DNA of 64,000 bases from EW11 sp035765635 (GCA_035765635.1 DASTWZ010000039.1:1-64000), one strand, 5' to 3'; counted from the stretch's first letter, positions 7,990-16,789 are shown. Numbers and translations: made by a program. Notes: generated from the letters alone by a model not told the origin.

Positions 7990-8164
7990 GGCAAAGCGGC
8001 GCCAACAAAAATCAGAGAAAACAAAAGGCAATCCGCGAGCGTTGGCCGTCTTTTAAGTGTTAAAACGCAAAGCGGCCGCCCGGACCGACGTGAGGCGGAA
8101 CCTAGCTGGGGCTGGCGTGACGGTCTTGGACCAGTACCTTATGCGCCGCATGGCCTGCACAACT

Positions 8165-10093
8165 ATGAGCCTCATGATCAACTTCCGCACCTGGGTCCGC
8201 ATACTTCCCTTTGCATTCATGCTGGCGATCGCGCCTGCTTTTGCGGCTGCGCCCGCGGCCGAAACTGCCGGCAATGACGCCTCCGCCTCTCAGGTTGCGA
8301 GCGCGCCAAGCGGCGTGGAACCGATCGTTGCAAAAACACCCATGCGGCTCGAGGTCGAAGACACCGGCGTGCACGGCCAACTCGTGGTCGCTCCGGAAAT
8401 TCTCAGTCCGGACAACCAGAACGATCTCGTCTACACAATCACGTCAGAGCCGCTGTACGGCAGGGTAGGGCTGGCGGGTGGCGAAGATGAATCGGACTTC
8501 TACAAGACCAAGACTTCGCGCGTCGGCTACTTCGCCTATCAACCGAAACAGGATTACGCGGGCGAAGACTCTTTCAGCTATAGCGTGCGGAACGAGACAT
8601 CCGGCTTGGTCTTCAAGAATACCGTCGTCCTCACCATCAAACCGCCTCCGCCCGTCATGCTGCAGAAGCTCGAAGTCGAGGCCAGCCGCATGCGCACCAT
8701 GAATGTGCGCGAGGTCACGCTGATGACGCGCCCGAACAAGCCGGTCATTCAGAAGGTGCCGAGCCACGAAGATTTCATGACGCCGGCTGACCGTACAGCC
8801 ATCACGGGTGCCAAGGTGGCGTATCTGCTCGACGACAAAGCCAAGCCGGAGAACGGCACCGCCAAACTCGACCGCGCCACCGGCCAGCTCACGTATGCGC
8901 CCAACCCAGGTTTCATCGGCCAGGATCACTTCAAATATTACACGCTCGACGAGAATAACCCTGAACTCGGCGTGGAAAATTCCGTTTCCGTCAACGTCGA
9001 GCCAATCCGCAAGGTGAAGCACATCGTGGCCGATCGCTCGCGCAGCCGAGAGGTCGATCTGGTTTTCGTGATCAATAACTCGCCGTCGATGGCCGCGCAC
9101 CAAGCGCGCATCGCGGAAAACCTGAGTCGCTTTCGTCAACTCTTCCACACGCGCGATCTCGATTACCGCATCGGCGTGTTGACCACGGATTTCGTGCCGG
9201 CGGATCCCGACCGCCGTCCGGAGGAGCAGCATTTCTACAAGGAGGTTCGCTCCGTGCAACTCGACCAGGCTGGCAAGCCTGTGCTCGACCGTCGCGGCCG
9301 GCCAAAGGAAATCACGAAACGCGTCGCCAGCAACGGACTGCTCGTGACGCTGCCGTCGATGCCGCAGCCTTGGGTCACGCCGAAGACGCCAGACAGTATC
9401 TTCTCCGAGCTCGTGAAAGTCGGCACCAATGGCGACAGCAACCGCACCGCGTTTACCGCTGTATATAATTTCGTCGCGGGATATTATAACAAGCAGCACA
9501 CCTTTCTCCGGCCCGACGCCACCACGATCGTGGTCTTCTTCATGGATGAGGAGGAGACACGCATGGCTCTGTGGAGAGAACAGAAAGATGGACCGCCCAA
9601 AGCCGAATGGATCGAAAACGGAAAGCTGCCCGATCTCCTCAATCAATATAACATGCGCAATCCCGGCAAACCGCAGACACTCGACGGTTATATTAATTAC
9701 TGGGTGCTGCGTCCCTTTATCATCGCGAAGGGCAACAAGCGCGGAAAGATCGAGATGGATGCGGTCGTGTCACCGAATAATATTTCGCATCGTCGCGCCG
9801 CTGAGCTCACCGGCGGTACGGTGTTGAATATCGAGAGCGATTTCTCGCCGCCCCTCGCGGCCCTCGGCGACCGCATCGCCGACACTGTCGCTGTCGCGCT
9901 CGAGCCGGTTGATAGCGGGGCAACGTTTTATAAAAAGAGCCTGCGCGTGCTCGTCGATGGGCAGGAAGTGCGTCCCGATCCGGAGAACGGCTACGTTTAC
10001 GACGAACTCACCCACAGCATCCGTTTCCAGGGCGCCGCGAAAAAGAAAGCCTTCGCCGCCAAGATCGACATAACTTACGAGGAACACATGTGA
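8165..10093 (+). CDS. Secreted protein with two cadherin-like/Ig modules and a von Willebrand A-like domain
   Basis: A 642-residue exported protein. After a signal peptide (LPFAFMLAIAPAFAAAPA) there are two cadherin-like 'Big' modules: VYTITSEPLYGRV ... YFAYQPKQDYAGEDSFSYSV at about residues 85-160, and GTAKLDRATGQLTYAPNP ... GFIGQDHFKYYTLDE at about 230-290. A VWA-like domain follows: REVDLVFVINNSPSMAAH. The metal-site motif DxSxS is NxSxS here, because the first Asp is Asn, so metal-dependent adhesion may be weak or lost. The C-terminal 150 residues include LEPVDSGATFYKKSLRVLV, as in other bacterial 'cell-envelope VWA' proteins. The start is uncertain; I chose the ATG giving a normal signal peptide. 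Divergent from the Gre factor and convergent with infA. Probably an adhesion or envelope protein. Confidence 0.72.
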   Translation: MSLMINFRTWVRILPFAFMLAIAPAFAAAPAAETAGNDASASQVASAPSGVEPIVAKTPMRLEVEDTGVHGQLVVAPEILSPDNQNDLVYTITSEPLYGRVGLAGGEDESDFYKTKTSRVGYFAYQPKQDYAGEDSFSYSVRNETSGLVFKNTVVLTIKPPPPVMLQKLEVEASRMRTMNVREVTLMTRPNKPVIQKVPSHEDFMTPADRTAITGAKVAYLLDDKAKPENGTAKLDRATGQLTYAPNPGFIGQDHFKYYTLDENNPELGVENSVSVNVEPIRKVKHIVADRSRSREVDLVFVINNSPSMAAHQARIAENLSRFRQLFHTRDLDYRIGVLTTDFVPADPDRRPEEQHFYKEVRSVQLDQAGKPVLDRRGRPKEITKRVASNGLLVTLPSMPQPWVTPKTPDSIFSELVKVGTNGDSNRTAFTAVYNFVAGYYNKQHTFLRPDATTIVVFFMDEEETRMALWREQKDGPPKAEWIENGKLPDLLNQYNMRNPGKPQTLDGYINYWVLRPFIIAKGNKRGKIEMDAVVSPNNISHRRAAELTGGTVLNIESDFSPPLAALGDRIADTVAVALEPVDSGATFYKKSLRVLVDGQEVRPDPENGYVYDELTHSIRFQGAAKKKAFAAKIDITYEEHM

Positions 10094-10115
10094 GCTGCCG
10101 CGGGAAGCGGCAGCT
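10093..10115 (+). terminator. Perfect 9-bp hairpin at the end of the VWA gene
   Basis: AGCTGCCGC (10093-10101), loop GGGAA, GCGGCAGCT (10107-10115). The first base is the last base of the stop codon of the upstream gene. There is no T-run after it, so this may be a weak or Rho-assisted terminator, or a 3'-end stabilising structure. Confidence 0.55.
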
Positions 10116-10150
10116 AATGGAGAAGGAAAGTAAGAATGCAGAATGGCCAG

Positions 10151-10228
10151 CGGAGCGCCGGCCTCGGGCGGCCGTCGATAAATTTGCTTTCCGCGGCGCG
10201 CGCCAGCCGGCCGTTAGCGCCGGCGCCG
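10151..10228. repeat. Degenerate copy of repeat A
   Basis: CGGAGCGCCGGCCTCGGGCG at the left and a GCGCCGGCGCC end at the right resemble the second module of repeat A, with a diverged middle. Just before it, GTAAGAATGCAGAATG (10130-10145) is also found at 48488-48503, where it again precedes a palindromic element. Confidence 0.5.
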
Positions 10229-10525
10229 GGCGGGCGGACGATACGTCGATGACGTATCCTTCATTCGATACGTGATCCGCGCTTTCTCGGTGTCGTACGG
10301 GCTCATTTCCATCTTCACCATGTCGCCTGCGGCGATCTTGATGAAGTGCTTGCGCAGTTTTCCGGAAATGTGAGCCAGGACAATGTGTCCGTTGGCTAAT
10401 TGCACCCGGAACATGGTTCCGGGCAGCACGGTGACAATCCTCCCCTCGATTTCGATATGAGACGTGGACTTCTGTGATTCTGGGCTGGTCGATGAATTTG
10501 CGATCAAGAGTCCAAAAAAGCACAT
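10214..10525 (-). CDS. infA: Translation initiation factor IF-1
   Basis: A single OB-fold protein that binds the 30S A site during initiation. The family core is unmistakable: IEIEGRIVTVLPGTMFRVQL, ANGHIVLAHISGKLRKHFIK, AAGDMVKMEMSPYDTEKARI, TYRM. The usual length is about 72 residues; this frame is 103. The extra length is some 24 residues at the N-terminus (starting MCFFGLLIANSS) and a basic tail (RPPARRRR). The tail is plausible in this phylum. The N-terminal extension is doubtful: a TTG at 10507 would shorten it, but I see no ribosome site that decides. Stand-alone on the minus strand, convergent with the VWA gene and flanked by repeat A copies. Confidence 0.92.
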   Translation of the reverse strand: MCFFGLLIANSSTSPESQKSTSHIEIEGRIVTVLPGTMFRVQLANGHIVLAHISGKLRKHFIKIAAGDMVKMEMSPYDTEKARITYRMKDTSSTYRPPARRRR

Positions 10526-10604
10526 CAGCGGAACATCGCAACGTTTACGTCAAAAGATCTCCCGCGGCGGGCGAGGGTAGATTCGGTTTGCTCACGCTCG
10601 CAAC

Positions 10605-10692
10605 GGAGCGCCGGCCTCCCGGCCGGCAACCGATAAGTCCGTCCCGCTTCGCGGGACGCTAGTTAGGTTGGCCGCCCGGAGGCCGGCGCTCC
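10605..10692. repeat. Repeat A-related palindrome upstream of infA
   Basis: GGAGCGCCGGCCTCCCGGCC from 10605 pairs with GGCCGCCCGGAGGCCGGCGC then TCC ending at 10692. The centre holds a perfect 7-bp hairpin, GTCCCGC (10641-10647) and GCGGGAC (10651-10657), with a 3-nt loop. It lies between two minus-strand genes, infA and the DUF4256 gene. Confidence 0.65.
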
Positions 10693-10719
10693 GTTGGCCT
10701 GCGTGCGAATTATATTAAA

Positions 10720-11292
10720 TTACACCCTCAGCGAGCTGCGAAATCCTCTGCCGCTGTAATACGACTGCGCGCCGTTATGATATACGAAGACGCGGCCAAA
10801 ACGACGGTCGCAAAAGAGCGCGCCGCCGAGCTTCCTCACGTCAGCCGGAGTCTTCACCCAACTCGAGGACTTCGTATCGAATTCGCCGAGTGTCTGCAGT
10901 TCTCGGTATTCCTCCTCCGTCAACAGCTCAACGCCCATGGCCGCCGCTACATCGATGACATTATTCTTCGGTTTGTGCTCTTTTCGTGAATCGAGCGCCT
11001 CGCGATCATAGCAATAGCCCGTGCGCCCTGCCGGGCTCTCCGGCGAGCAATCGACGAAAACATACTCCTTCGTCTTTTTGTCGTGGGCGATGACATCCGG
11101 TTCTCCGCCGGTGTTTTCCATTTCATAAAGCGATCGGAGTTTTTCGGGATTTGCTTCCAGCCTCGCTTTCACGTTGGCCCAGTCGATTCCGCTGTGCCGC
11201 TTGGGAAATTTATCAAAACGGGCCTTCAACGTCTCGAGCAGCTCGTTTTGTTCTTCTCGAGACAGCTTGTTCTTCATACCAGCGGATTTCAT
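10720..11292 (-). CDS. DUF4256 domain protein
   Basis: A 190-residue cytoplasmic protein that matches DUF4256 over almost its whole length. It has a helical N-terminus (LSREEQNELLETLKARF, then FPKRHSGIDWANVKARLE), MENTGGEPDVIAHDKKT, the strongly conserved FVDCSPESPAGRTGYCYDRE, KPKNNVIDVAAAMGVELL, LTEEEYRELQTLGEFDTKSS and a final GRVFVYHNGAQSYY. The family is common in soil bacteria; its function is unknown and no catalytic residues are established. Two ATGs are possible (11292 and 11277); I keep the first, which has AGAAAG about 10 nt upstream. The next gene upstream on the same strand is a VOC-family remnant, a family that often sits in small stress or resistance islands. Confidence 0.85.
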   Translation of the reverse strand: MKSAGMKNKLSREEQNELLETLKARFDKFPKRHSGIDWANVKARLEANPEKLRSLYEMENTGGEPDVIAHDKKTKEYVFVDCSPESPAGRTGYCYDREALDSRKEHKPKNNVIDVAAAMGVELLTEEEYRELQTLGEFDTKSSSWVKTPADVRKLGGALFCDRRFGRVFVYHNGAQSYYSGRGFRSSLRV

Positions 11293-11337
11293 ATATTATA
11301 GCTTTCTCTTATTTCGCGTAGCCTGTGTGAGAGAGGC

Positions 11338-11484
11338 TCAACCGCGAATCGGGGCTTCGATCTTGGCGATATCGATTTTCCCCATGTCCATCATTGCATC
11401 GAACGCGCGCTTGCTGCGCGCGGCGTCGAGCGCATCTTTATCGTACCAAAGGCAGATCGTATTTTTCGGTGTGGAGGTGCTCAT
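11338..11484 (-). pseudogene. Remnant of a PhnB-like VOC (glyoxalase-fold) gene
   Basis: A 48-codon frame that joins the two ends of a PhnB/3-demethylubiquinone methyltransferase-like VOC protein. The N-terminal strand NTICLWYDKDALDAA corresponds to the family opening 'ItpcLWfd..aeeAa'. It runs directly into RSKRAFDAMMDMGKIDIAKI, which corresponds to the family ending 'sk...eAMl.M.KiDIaaLe.A..G'. The 100 or so residues between, which carry the metal site, are missing. An in-frame internal deletion explains this best. It is unlikely to be functional. Confidence 0.72.
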
Positions 11485-11679
11485 GGGGGCGGTAAGTTGA
11501 TCGCTCCGTGCGAGAAGTCCACAGAGGAGCCGCAATCAAAAGCGCAGGAAGTTGGCCGCGGTGGTTTTTAGCCTCCTTGCGGCTAAAAAACTCACCGTGG
11601 CAAAACCCTGCGCCTTTGGTTGCAGTGCCGCCGCGCTGCGCCTCTTTGCGGCTATAAATTTTTTGAATCCTTTAGCGGC
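11485..11679. repeat. Diverged type B repeat tails
   Basis: Contains two direct copies of a 'gcctccttgcggctaaaaa' / 'gcctctttgcggctataaa' tract, near 11570-11590 and 11639-11658, matching the end of the type B element at 301-320. No gene is visible. Confidence 0.5.
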
Positions 11680-13155
11680 TCACTTTCGTCCGATCTGCGC
11701 GTCGGCCCATTCGAGAAAATATTTCATGTTCGAACGATCTTCGTGGCCGCCATCGTGCTGGCGCCAGGCGAGCTTTCCGTCGAGCAGTCCGGTGTTCACG
11801 GGCGGCATCTGGGCGGTTTGATAATTTTCCGCGACACCGAGATCGCGAGCTCCGAGCAGACGGTAAACAGGGCCCGCGGCCACAGTTGCCATGTAGCTGC
11901 CTTGTTGATCGAGCCACTGCGCGTCGCCGTTTTTCGGAATGCCATAGCTGATGAAAAGCGGGCGTGGCGCGGCCAGCGCGATGAGTTCGTGGGCTTCGAC
12001 GGGAAGATCGTTGGCGGTCTTTTCGCCGTGGATGGATTCGGCGGCGCCGTACTTGATGAAGTTGCCCGCCATCCAGTGATACTCGCCGGAGCTGGTGAGA
12101 TTTTCGAGCGCCTCGCCGAAATTGCGGCGGTGCGGCTTGGCGCCGCCTTCGCCGGAAGAGCCGATCAAGCCGAAGGCGAAACGCGGCTCGAAAGCCATTG
12201 CGACCAGCGCTGCTTTACCGTAACGTGAAACGCCCTCGATGCCGACATGCTTCGCGTCAACGGTCGGGTCTGTTTCGAGAAAATCGAGACCGCGCGCCGC
12301 GCCCCAACCCCAGGCGCGCAATGAGCCCCATTGCTCCGGCGTACGGTGCGCACCACGATTGGTCAGGCCGATGATGCCGCGCGTGAGACCGGCGCCGTTG
12401 TCGGGTTGAATGCTCGACGTATCGATCGAAACATAGCCCCAGCCATCGGCGATCAATTGAACTTCCGACGACGGCGCCGCGGGCACGAACGCGCCCGGCC
12501 ATTTGAATTCCGGATCATCGGGCATGCGGCCGAAGCCGAACATCATGAGCACCGGAACGGGTTTTTCAGCATTCGCCGAAGCGGGCATCACGACGGCCAT
12601 CTTGAGGTCGACGTTGATCGAGGGGCACGCGGTGTTGTCGACGTGACCGACGAGACGGCGCGCGACGACCGGAATGTCGCCGACTTTTGTGTGAACGGTT
12701 TCGGCGACGCGCCAAGTGACGGCGGGCACGTTCGCGGGAATGCGTCCGTAGACCTCGCGCTCGAAATCTTCGACGATCTCAGGTCGGCGATTTTTCCACC
12801 ACTGTTCCGCTGTGGTGATCTTGTGACCGTCGCGCGAGGTGAGCGCGTCGGGGAAATTTGGATACGGATTGGCTTTTGCGGGATCGTAGTTCGCTGGATT
12901 GGGCGAGCCTGGATTCCCGCTCACGCCTGGGCGGAGCCGGGTTATGCCGAGTTGCCGCATCATGTCGGCGTGATCGGCGTTGGTTTCTTTTTCAATTTTC
13001 GCGCGCTCCTCCGGCGAAAGATCCCAGGGCGCTTTGCGAGTTTGAGTCGTGGTGGTGCGCGCGGCCGCGTCTGCGGCAAAACCTGAATTCCAGAAACTCA
13101 GCGTGAACAGAATCGGTGCGGCCAACGAGAGGGCGAGCGTACGTGTTTTTTTCAT
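11680..13155 (-). CDS. Glucuronoyl esterase, carbohydrate esterase family 15
   Basis: CE15 enzymes cut the ester bond between 4-O-methylglucuronic acid of xylan (or pectin-type uronates) and lignin alcohols. This 491-residue protein starts at the ATG at 13155 with a signal peptide (LALSLAAPILFTLSF). It shows the bacterial CE15 pattern: PEIVEDFEREVYGRIP, MFGFGR, WGYVSIDTSSIQPDN, AWGWGAARGLDFLE, the nucleophile elbow GVSRYGKAA, GSSGEGGAKPHRRNFGE, EYHWMAGNFIKYG, LALAAPRPLFISYG and a late HDGGHED that probably holds the catalytic His. It lies 63 bp downstream of an acyltransferase gene on the same strand. Its presence fits the wall-polysaccharide enzymes elsewhere in the window. Periplasmic or secreted. 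Confidence 0.9.
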   Translation of the reverse strand: MKKTRTLALSLAAPILFTLSFWNSGFAADAAARTTTTQTRKAPWDLSPEERAKIEKETNADHADMMRQLGITRLRPGVSGNPGSPNPANYDPAKANPYPNFPDALTSRDGHKITTAEQWWKNRRPEIVEDFEREVYGRIPANVPAVTWRVAETVHTKVGDIPVVARRLVGHVDNTACPSINVDLKMAVVMPASANAEKPVPVLMMFGFGRMPDDPEFKWPGAFVPAAPSSEVQLIADGWGYVSIDTSSIQPDNGAGLTRGIIGLTNRGAHRTPEQWGSLRAWGWGAARGLDFLETDPTVDAKHVGIEGVSRYGKAALVAMAFEPRFAFGLIGSSGEGGAKPHRRNFGEALENLTSSGEYHWMAGNFIKYGAAESIHGEKTANDLPVEAHELIALAAPRPLFISYGIPKNGDAQWLDQQGSYMATVAAGPVYRLLGARDLGVAENYQTAQMPPVNTGLLDGKLAWRQHDGGHEDRSNMKYFLEWADAQIGRK

Positions 13156-13218
13156 GGGCAACGGCGCCAACGTAGCACGCAAAACGCCTACTGCGACTGT
13201 CGAGCCGTTCAACTTATC

Positions 13219-14424
13219 TCAATCATTTGTGGCGTTTTCTTGCGGCGACTCGATGTGGACTGCGACAGGCTGTAAGAGCAGCTCGTCGGTGTTGATATCT
13301 GTTTCGGCCGGACGGGCGCGGAGTTTTTGGCCCACGTGTCTTCCGAGCAAAATGCCGGGGCGCTCGACTGCGTGGTGCAGGACGAACGCGATCACGAAGA
13401 CCACGGGTGTGAGGGTGGAGGTCGCGATGCCGAAACGCGCGTACGGTGATGCGTGGGAAAAGAGTCCGCGTTGCTGAAGCGCATCCAGGATCAAATAGGA
13501 GGGAATGAGATGAACCAGATAAACCGCATAAGAGAGGTCGCCGAGGATTCTGAAAGGCTTTGAGCCGAGTAAACGCTTCGGCAAAACAAAGAGCGGTGAA
13601 TCAACGACGAGGAGCGCAGTGATTCCGACAATCGCCAGCGTCACGGGTCGATCGAGCAGCGCGAGCGGGATGATCAGGGCGAGAAAGAAATGTGGTGCAT
13701 GGCGCGCCTCGCGCACGGCGACTAGCCAGCCCAGGGCCATGCCTGCCGCGAAGACGTGAAGTTTCAAAATCAGAAGCGTCGGCTGCGGAAACGTCGCGAG
13801 CATTCCGTGCAGGCCATCGTAACCGAAAAGACGTTTGGCCACGACGGCGATGGCTACGGAAACACAGGAGAACACGATGATCCGAGTTGGCCGGCAGAGC
13901 AGCACCAGCAATGGAAACGCGAGATAAAACTGCATCTCCAAGCTGAGGCTCCAGTCGGGCAACATGTCGTTGGATGCGTACGCGGGATGAAGGCCGAAGG
14001 CGAAGCTGAGATGGGCCAGAACATTCTGAAGCGAATCGACTGGCGCCTGCGCGACACCACTCAGCGTTGCTGCGGCGGAATGGTAGATCGCTTTCATCGC
14101 TGCTTTGGCCGCCGACACGCGCGCATCGAGCAAAAGCGCGGCGAGCAACAGCACATAATAAAGAGGTGCGATTCGGAAAAAGCGGCGGTTCCAAAACTCG
14201 ATCCAGCGGCGCGTTTCCGATCCGCCTGCGCGTTTCTTGGGCTCCGCTGAAAGCCAATGCCAGGCCATGAGGAAGCCCGAGAGCACCATGAATAAATCGA
14301 CCGCCATCGAAGGACCGCTGAGCACAGGAATCGTGGCGCCCACGGCGTAAGTCAGGTGGCCCCAGAAAACCCAAAGCGCGAGCAATCCTCTGATGCCATC
14401 GAGGCACGGTATGTAATTTTTCAT
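13219..14424 (-). CDS. Acyltransferase 3 family membrane protein
   Basis: A 401-residue integral membrane O-acyltransferase (OafA/YrhL type). The N-terminus has the family signature, CLDGIRGLLALWVFWGHLTY, with the Arg of 'lDglRglA' and the His that serves as the catalytic or acyl-CoA residue. It continues with GPSMAVDLFMVLSGFLMA ('vd.FFvlSGfli') and the RFFRIAPLYYVLL stretch ('RR..RiyP.y'). About ten hydrophobic helices follow. Such proteins acetylate or otherwise acylate surface polysaccharide or lipid; the substrate is unknown. It lies 79 bp after the winged-helix/TPR regulator and 63 bp before CE15, all on the minus strand, so a three-gene transcript is possible. A role alongside an esterase is only a suggestion from position. 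Confidence 0.88.
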   Translation of the reverse strand: MKNYIPCLDGIRGLLALWVFWGHLTYAVGATIPVLSGPSMAVDLFMVLSGFLMAWHWLSAEPKKRAGGSETRRWIEFWNRRFFRIAPLYYVLLLAALLLDARVSAAKAAMKAIYHSAAATLSGVAQAPVDSLQNVLAHLSFAFGLHPAYASNDMLPDWSLSLEMQFYLAFPLLVLLCRPTRIIVFSCVSVAIAVVAKRLFGYDGLHGMLATFPQPTLLILKLHVFAAGMALGWLVAVREARHAPHFFLALIIPLALLDRPVTLAIVGITALLVVDSPLFVLPKRLLGSKPFRILGDLSYAVYLVHLIPSYLILDALQQRGLFSHASPYARFGIATSTLTPVVFVIAFVLHHAVERPGILLGRHVGQKLRARPAETDINTDELLLQPVAVHIESPQENATND

Positions 14425-14503
14425 GGTCCGTCGTGGGCGCGACAGACCGCAGATAGAAGAGCGCGTTCGGGAAGATGTGCGGTCAGCGGCCGGCGCCGTT
14501 CCG

Positions 14504-16264
14504 TCAGGTTTTTATCTCCAGCCTGGCAAGGTGCTCCTGACAGCGGAGGACCATGGGGGCGGCTTTCATTTTGACGAAGGCCTTTTGGGCGGCGGTCAGT
14601 TCGAGGAGGGCTTCGGACTGGTCTCCGCAGTGGACCAGCAACTCGGCGAGACGAAGGCGAAGATGCGCGGCTCTGATTTGAGAACCAATGTCCAACCACA
14701 GCGTCAGACTCGCGCGCAGGGCTTCGATTGCGCCGGATGCGTCGCCCTCCATTTTCGCGACTGCGGCGCGGGCTTCGTGATAACTTGCTTCGCACGCGGC
14801 GGCGGAGCGCAGGTCGCGCGCATTTTTCAATTCGGAGAGCGCTTTTCGGGCCTGGGATTTCAGGCCGTTTTGTGCGGCAATCTGCGCGAGGTGCGCCAGC
14901 AAAATGCCGCGCCGTTGTCCATCGGCCCACGAGGGATCGGTCAGCCCTCTTTGGAGAAGATCGATCGCGTTTTGGTGGCGACCACGGGCGGCGTGAATCT
15001 GCGCCATGCCGAGCAGCGGTCGCCAACCCAATTCGTGCGCCTGACGAAATGCCACCTCCGCTCCGTCGAGATCGCCGCGGAGAAAGCGAATTTCTCCCAG
15101 CACGCGAAACGCATCGCCCTCGGCGTAGCGCGCACTCGCGGCGAGCAACTCGCGCGCCTGATTAATTTCGCTTTCGGCTTCGCTCAACTTGCCTTGCGCG
15201 CAGAGCACTTCGCCGCGATGGAGCCGGCAAAGTCCTGAATAGCCAAAACCGGTGTTGCTCTTCGACCATCGGATGAATTGGTCCGTCCACTGGCTGGCGC
15301 GGCCGATGTCTCCACGATCCAAATACGCCCACACGACGGAGCAGAAAATAATTCCGCAAACCCACGGGCTCGCCGTGCCGCCGAGCGCGGCGGCTCCAGC
15401 TTCGTCGAGGTGAAGCAGCCCAATTTTTATTTCGCCCGTGGCCAGTTCAACGTGCGCTCGATAAATGAGCCCGAGTGCCTCGACGTCGGGATCTTCCAAA
15501 CGCCGCGCCATCGCTTCCGCGAGCTTGGCTTTTGCAAGCGCCGTCGTGAGATCGCCCTCGAAAAGCGCAATGCGCGCGGCGAGCCACAATTGCATGCCAT
15601 GCTCTCGTGTTTCCCCAGGTTCGTCCGCCAGAAACGCGGCGACCCGGCGGTGCCATCCTTTCGCCACCGCCAGCGCGCGGGCTTCGAGATTAACGTTGGT
15701 CAGGGTCAGAGCGGCGCGCGCTGCGGCCAGGCGATCTGCGTTTTGTACGTGAGCGGCGATGGCGCTTTCCAATGGGAGGATCGCCTCGTGCGGCCGACCC
15801 AGGTAAAGCGCGGCACGAGCCCAGGCCTCGAAGTCTTGCGCGGAGAGCGCGTCGGGACGCTCGATCTTCTGAAATAGACGCAGCGCCTCCTCCCAGTCGT
15901 TGCGGTCGCATGCCGCGTGCGCTCGCGCGGCCGAACGGCTTCGCGTCTGCGGTACTTGTCCATCGGCTATTTCCGCAGAGAAACGGTAGCCTTGGCGCGA
16001 AGAAGTCTGAATGGCGTCGGGCTCGTCGCCTTCCCGAAGCAGCGCGCGGATGACGCTGACCGCGCGCATGATCGACGAATCGGTCACGATCACGCCCGGC
16101 CAGATCTTATTCAGTAGTTCTTCTTTGGATACGAGCCGCTCTCGATTTTTCACGAGGTAAAGCAGCACATCGAAGACTCGCGGCTGCATCGGCTGCGGCA
16201 CGCCATTGCGGCGTAATTCACGCCGCGCCTCGTCGAGCTCAAACATTCCGAATCGATAAAGCAT
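14504..16264 (-). CDS. Winged-helix (OmpR/CadC-type) transcriptional regulator with a TPR-like region
   Basis: A 586-residue protein. Residues 1-100 form an OmpR/PhoB-type winged helix as in CadC/ToxR: YRFGMFELDEARRELRRNG, LQ.RVFDVLLYLVKNRERLV, SKEELLNKIWPGVIVTDSSI, RAVSVIRALL and RQGYRF. There is no receiver domain and I see no membrane segment. The rest is helical repeats of TPR type with many Ala/Leu pairs (EALRLFQKIERPDALSAQDF; AWARAALYLGRPHEAILPLE; AEVAFRQAHELGWRPLLGM). This architecture is common in regulators that sense a ligand or protein partner through the TPR part. It heads a minus-strand group with the acyltransferase and CE15, which are candidates for regulation. Confidence 0.85.
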   Translation of the reverse strand: MLYRFGMFELDEARRELRRNGVPQPMQPRVFDVLLYLVKNRERLVSKEELLNKIWPGVIVTDSSIMRAVSVIRALLREGDEPDAIQTSSRQGYRFSAEIADGQVPQTRSRSAARAHAACDRNDWEEALRLFQKIERPDALSAQDFEAWARAALYLGRPHEAILPLESAIAAHVQNADRLAAARAALTLTNVNLEARALAVAKGWHRRVAAFLADEPGETREHGMQLWLAARIALFEGDLTTALAKAKLAEAMARRLEDPDVEALGLIYRAHVELATGEIKIGLLHLDEAGAAALGGTASPWVCGIIFCSVVWAYLDRGDIGRASQWTDQFIRWSKSNTGFGYSGLCRLHRGEVLCAQGKLSEAESEINQARELLAASARYAEGDAFRVLGEIRFLRGDLDGAEVAFRQAHELGWRPLLGMAQIHAARGRHQNAIDLLQRGLTDPSWADGQRRGILLAHLAQIAAQNGLKSQARKALSELKNARDLRSAAACEASYHEARAAVAKMEGDASGAIEALRASLTLWLDIGSQIRAAHLRLRLAELLVHCGDQSEALLELTAAQKAFVKMKAAPMVLRCQEHLARLEIKT

Positions 16265-16401
16265 GGGATGAACGCCGGCGCGGCGGAGGCACGATTAAGA
16301 AAATGGTAAGGTCGCGGAAAGGACTTTCCCGGCGAATTCCACTAGAGTCTCGTGCATCGCTCGCCCATCCAGGGCGACCTAAAAAACAACACCTCATCAA
16401 T

Positions 16402-16692
16402 ATGAAAACCTATGTCATTCACCGCCCAAACGGCTGGGGAACCCAGCAAGAACTCGAAGCCGCCGCCGCGAAATCCACGCGCATCGGCAACGAAGAAATG
16501 CCGGACCGCGTGCGCTGGATCCGTTCCTACGTGACTCAACACGAAGGAGGGCGCCTTGGAACCGTGTGCATCTATCAGGCGGTCGATCCCGAAGCGCTGC
16601 TTGATCACGCGCGTCGCGTCGGCATGCCGGCCGACACGATCACGGAAATCGCCGACACGGTGATCGTCCGTCCCGACCCAAGCACGGTTTGA
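16402..16692 (+). CDS. DUF4242 family small protein
   Basis: A 96-residue protein starting at the ATG at 16402: MKTYVIHRPNGW, then ELEAAAAKSTRIGNEEMP, RVRWIRSYVTQHEGGRLGT, VCIYQAVDPEALLDHARRVG and PADTITEIADTVIVRP. This is the DUF4242 ferredoxin-like fold, whose best studied member (SCO4226 of Streptomyces) binds nickel. Metal-binding residues cannot be assigned with confidence here. It is divergent from the winged-helix regulator and convergent with the giant PL9 gene, with a strong hairpin after its stop. Confidence 0.82.
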   Translation: MKTYVIHRPNGWGTQQELEAAAAKSTRIGNEEMPDRVRWIRSYVTQHEGGRLGTVCIYQAVDPEALLDHARRVGMPADTITEIADTVIVRPDPSTV

Positions 16693-16703
16693 TGGAAAAA
16701 CGA

Positions 16704-16733
16704 AGCGCCCGCCGAGTGTGATCGGCGGGCGCT
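16704..16733 (-). terminator. Rho-independent terminator between convergent genes
   Basis: AGCGCCCGCCGA (16704-16715) and TCGGCGGGCGCT (16722-16733) form a perfect 12-bp stem with a 6-nt loop. On the minus strand the stem is followed by TTCGTTTTTCC, so it can end the PL9 transcript. On the plus strand only GAGATTT follows, so termination of the DUF4242 gene would be weaker. Confidence 0.8.
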
Positions 16734-16789
16734 GAGATTTCGCGGAGCGGAGCCGCGCGTGCGAAATGCGTGTGCGCGGCGCGAACAGC

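Noticed and set aside
13601..14407. 268-residue minus-strand frame inside the acyltransferase gene
   Set aside because: Alternative reading of a real gene in GC-rich DNA; arginine-rich shadow composition.
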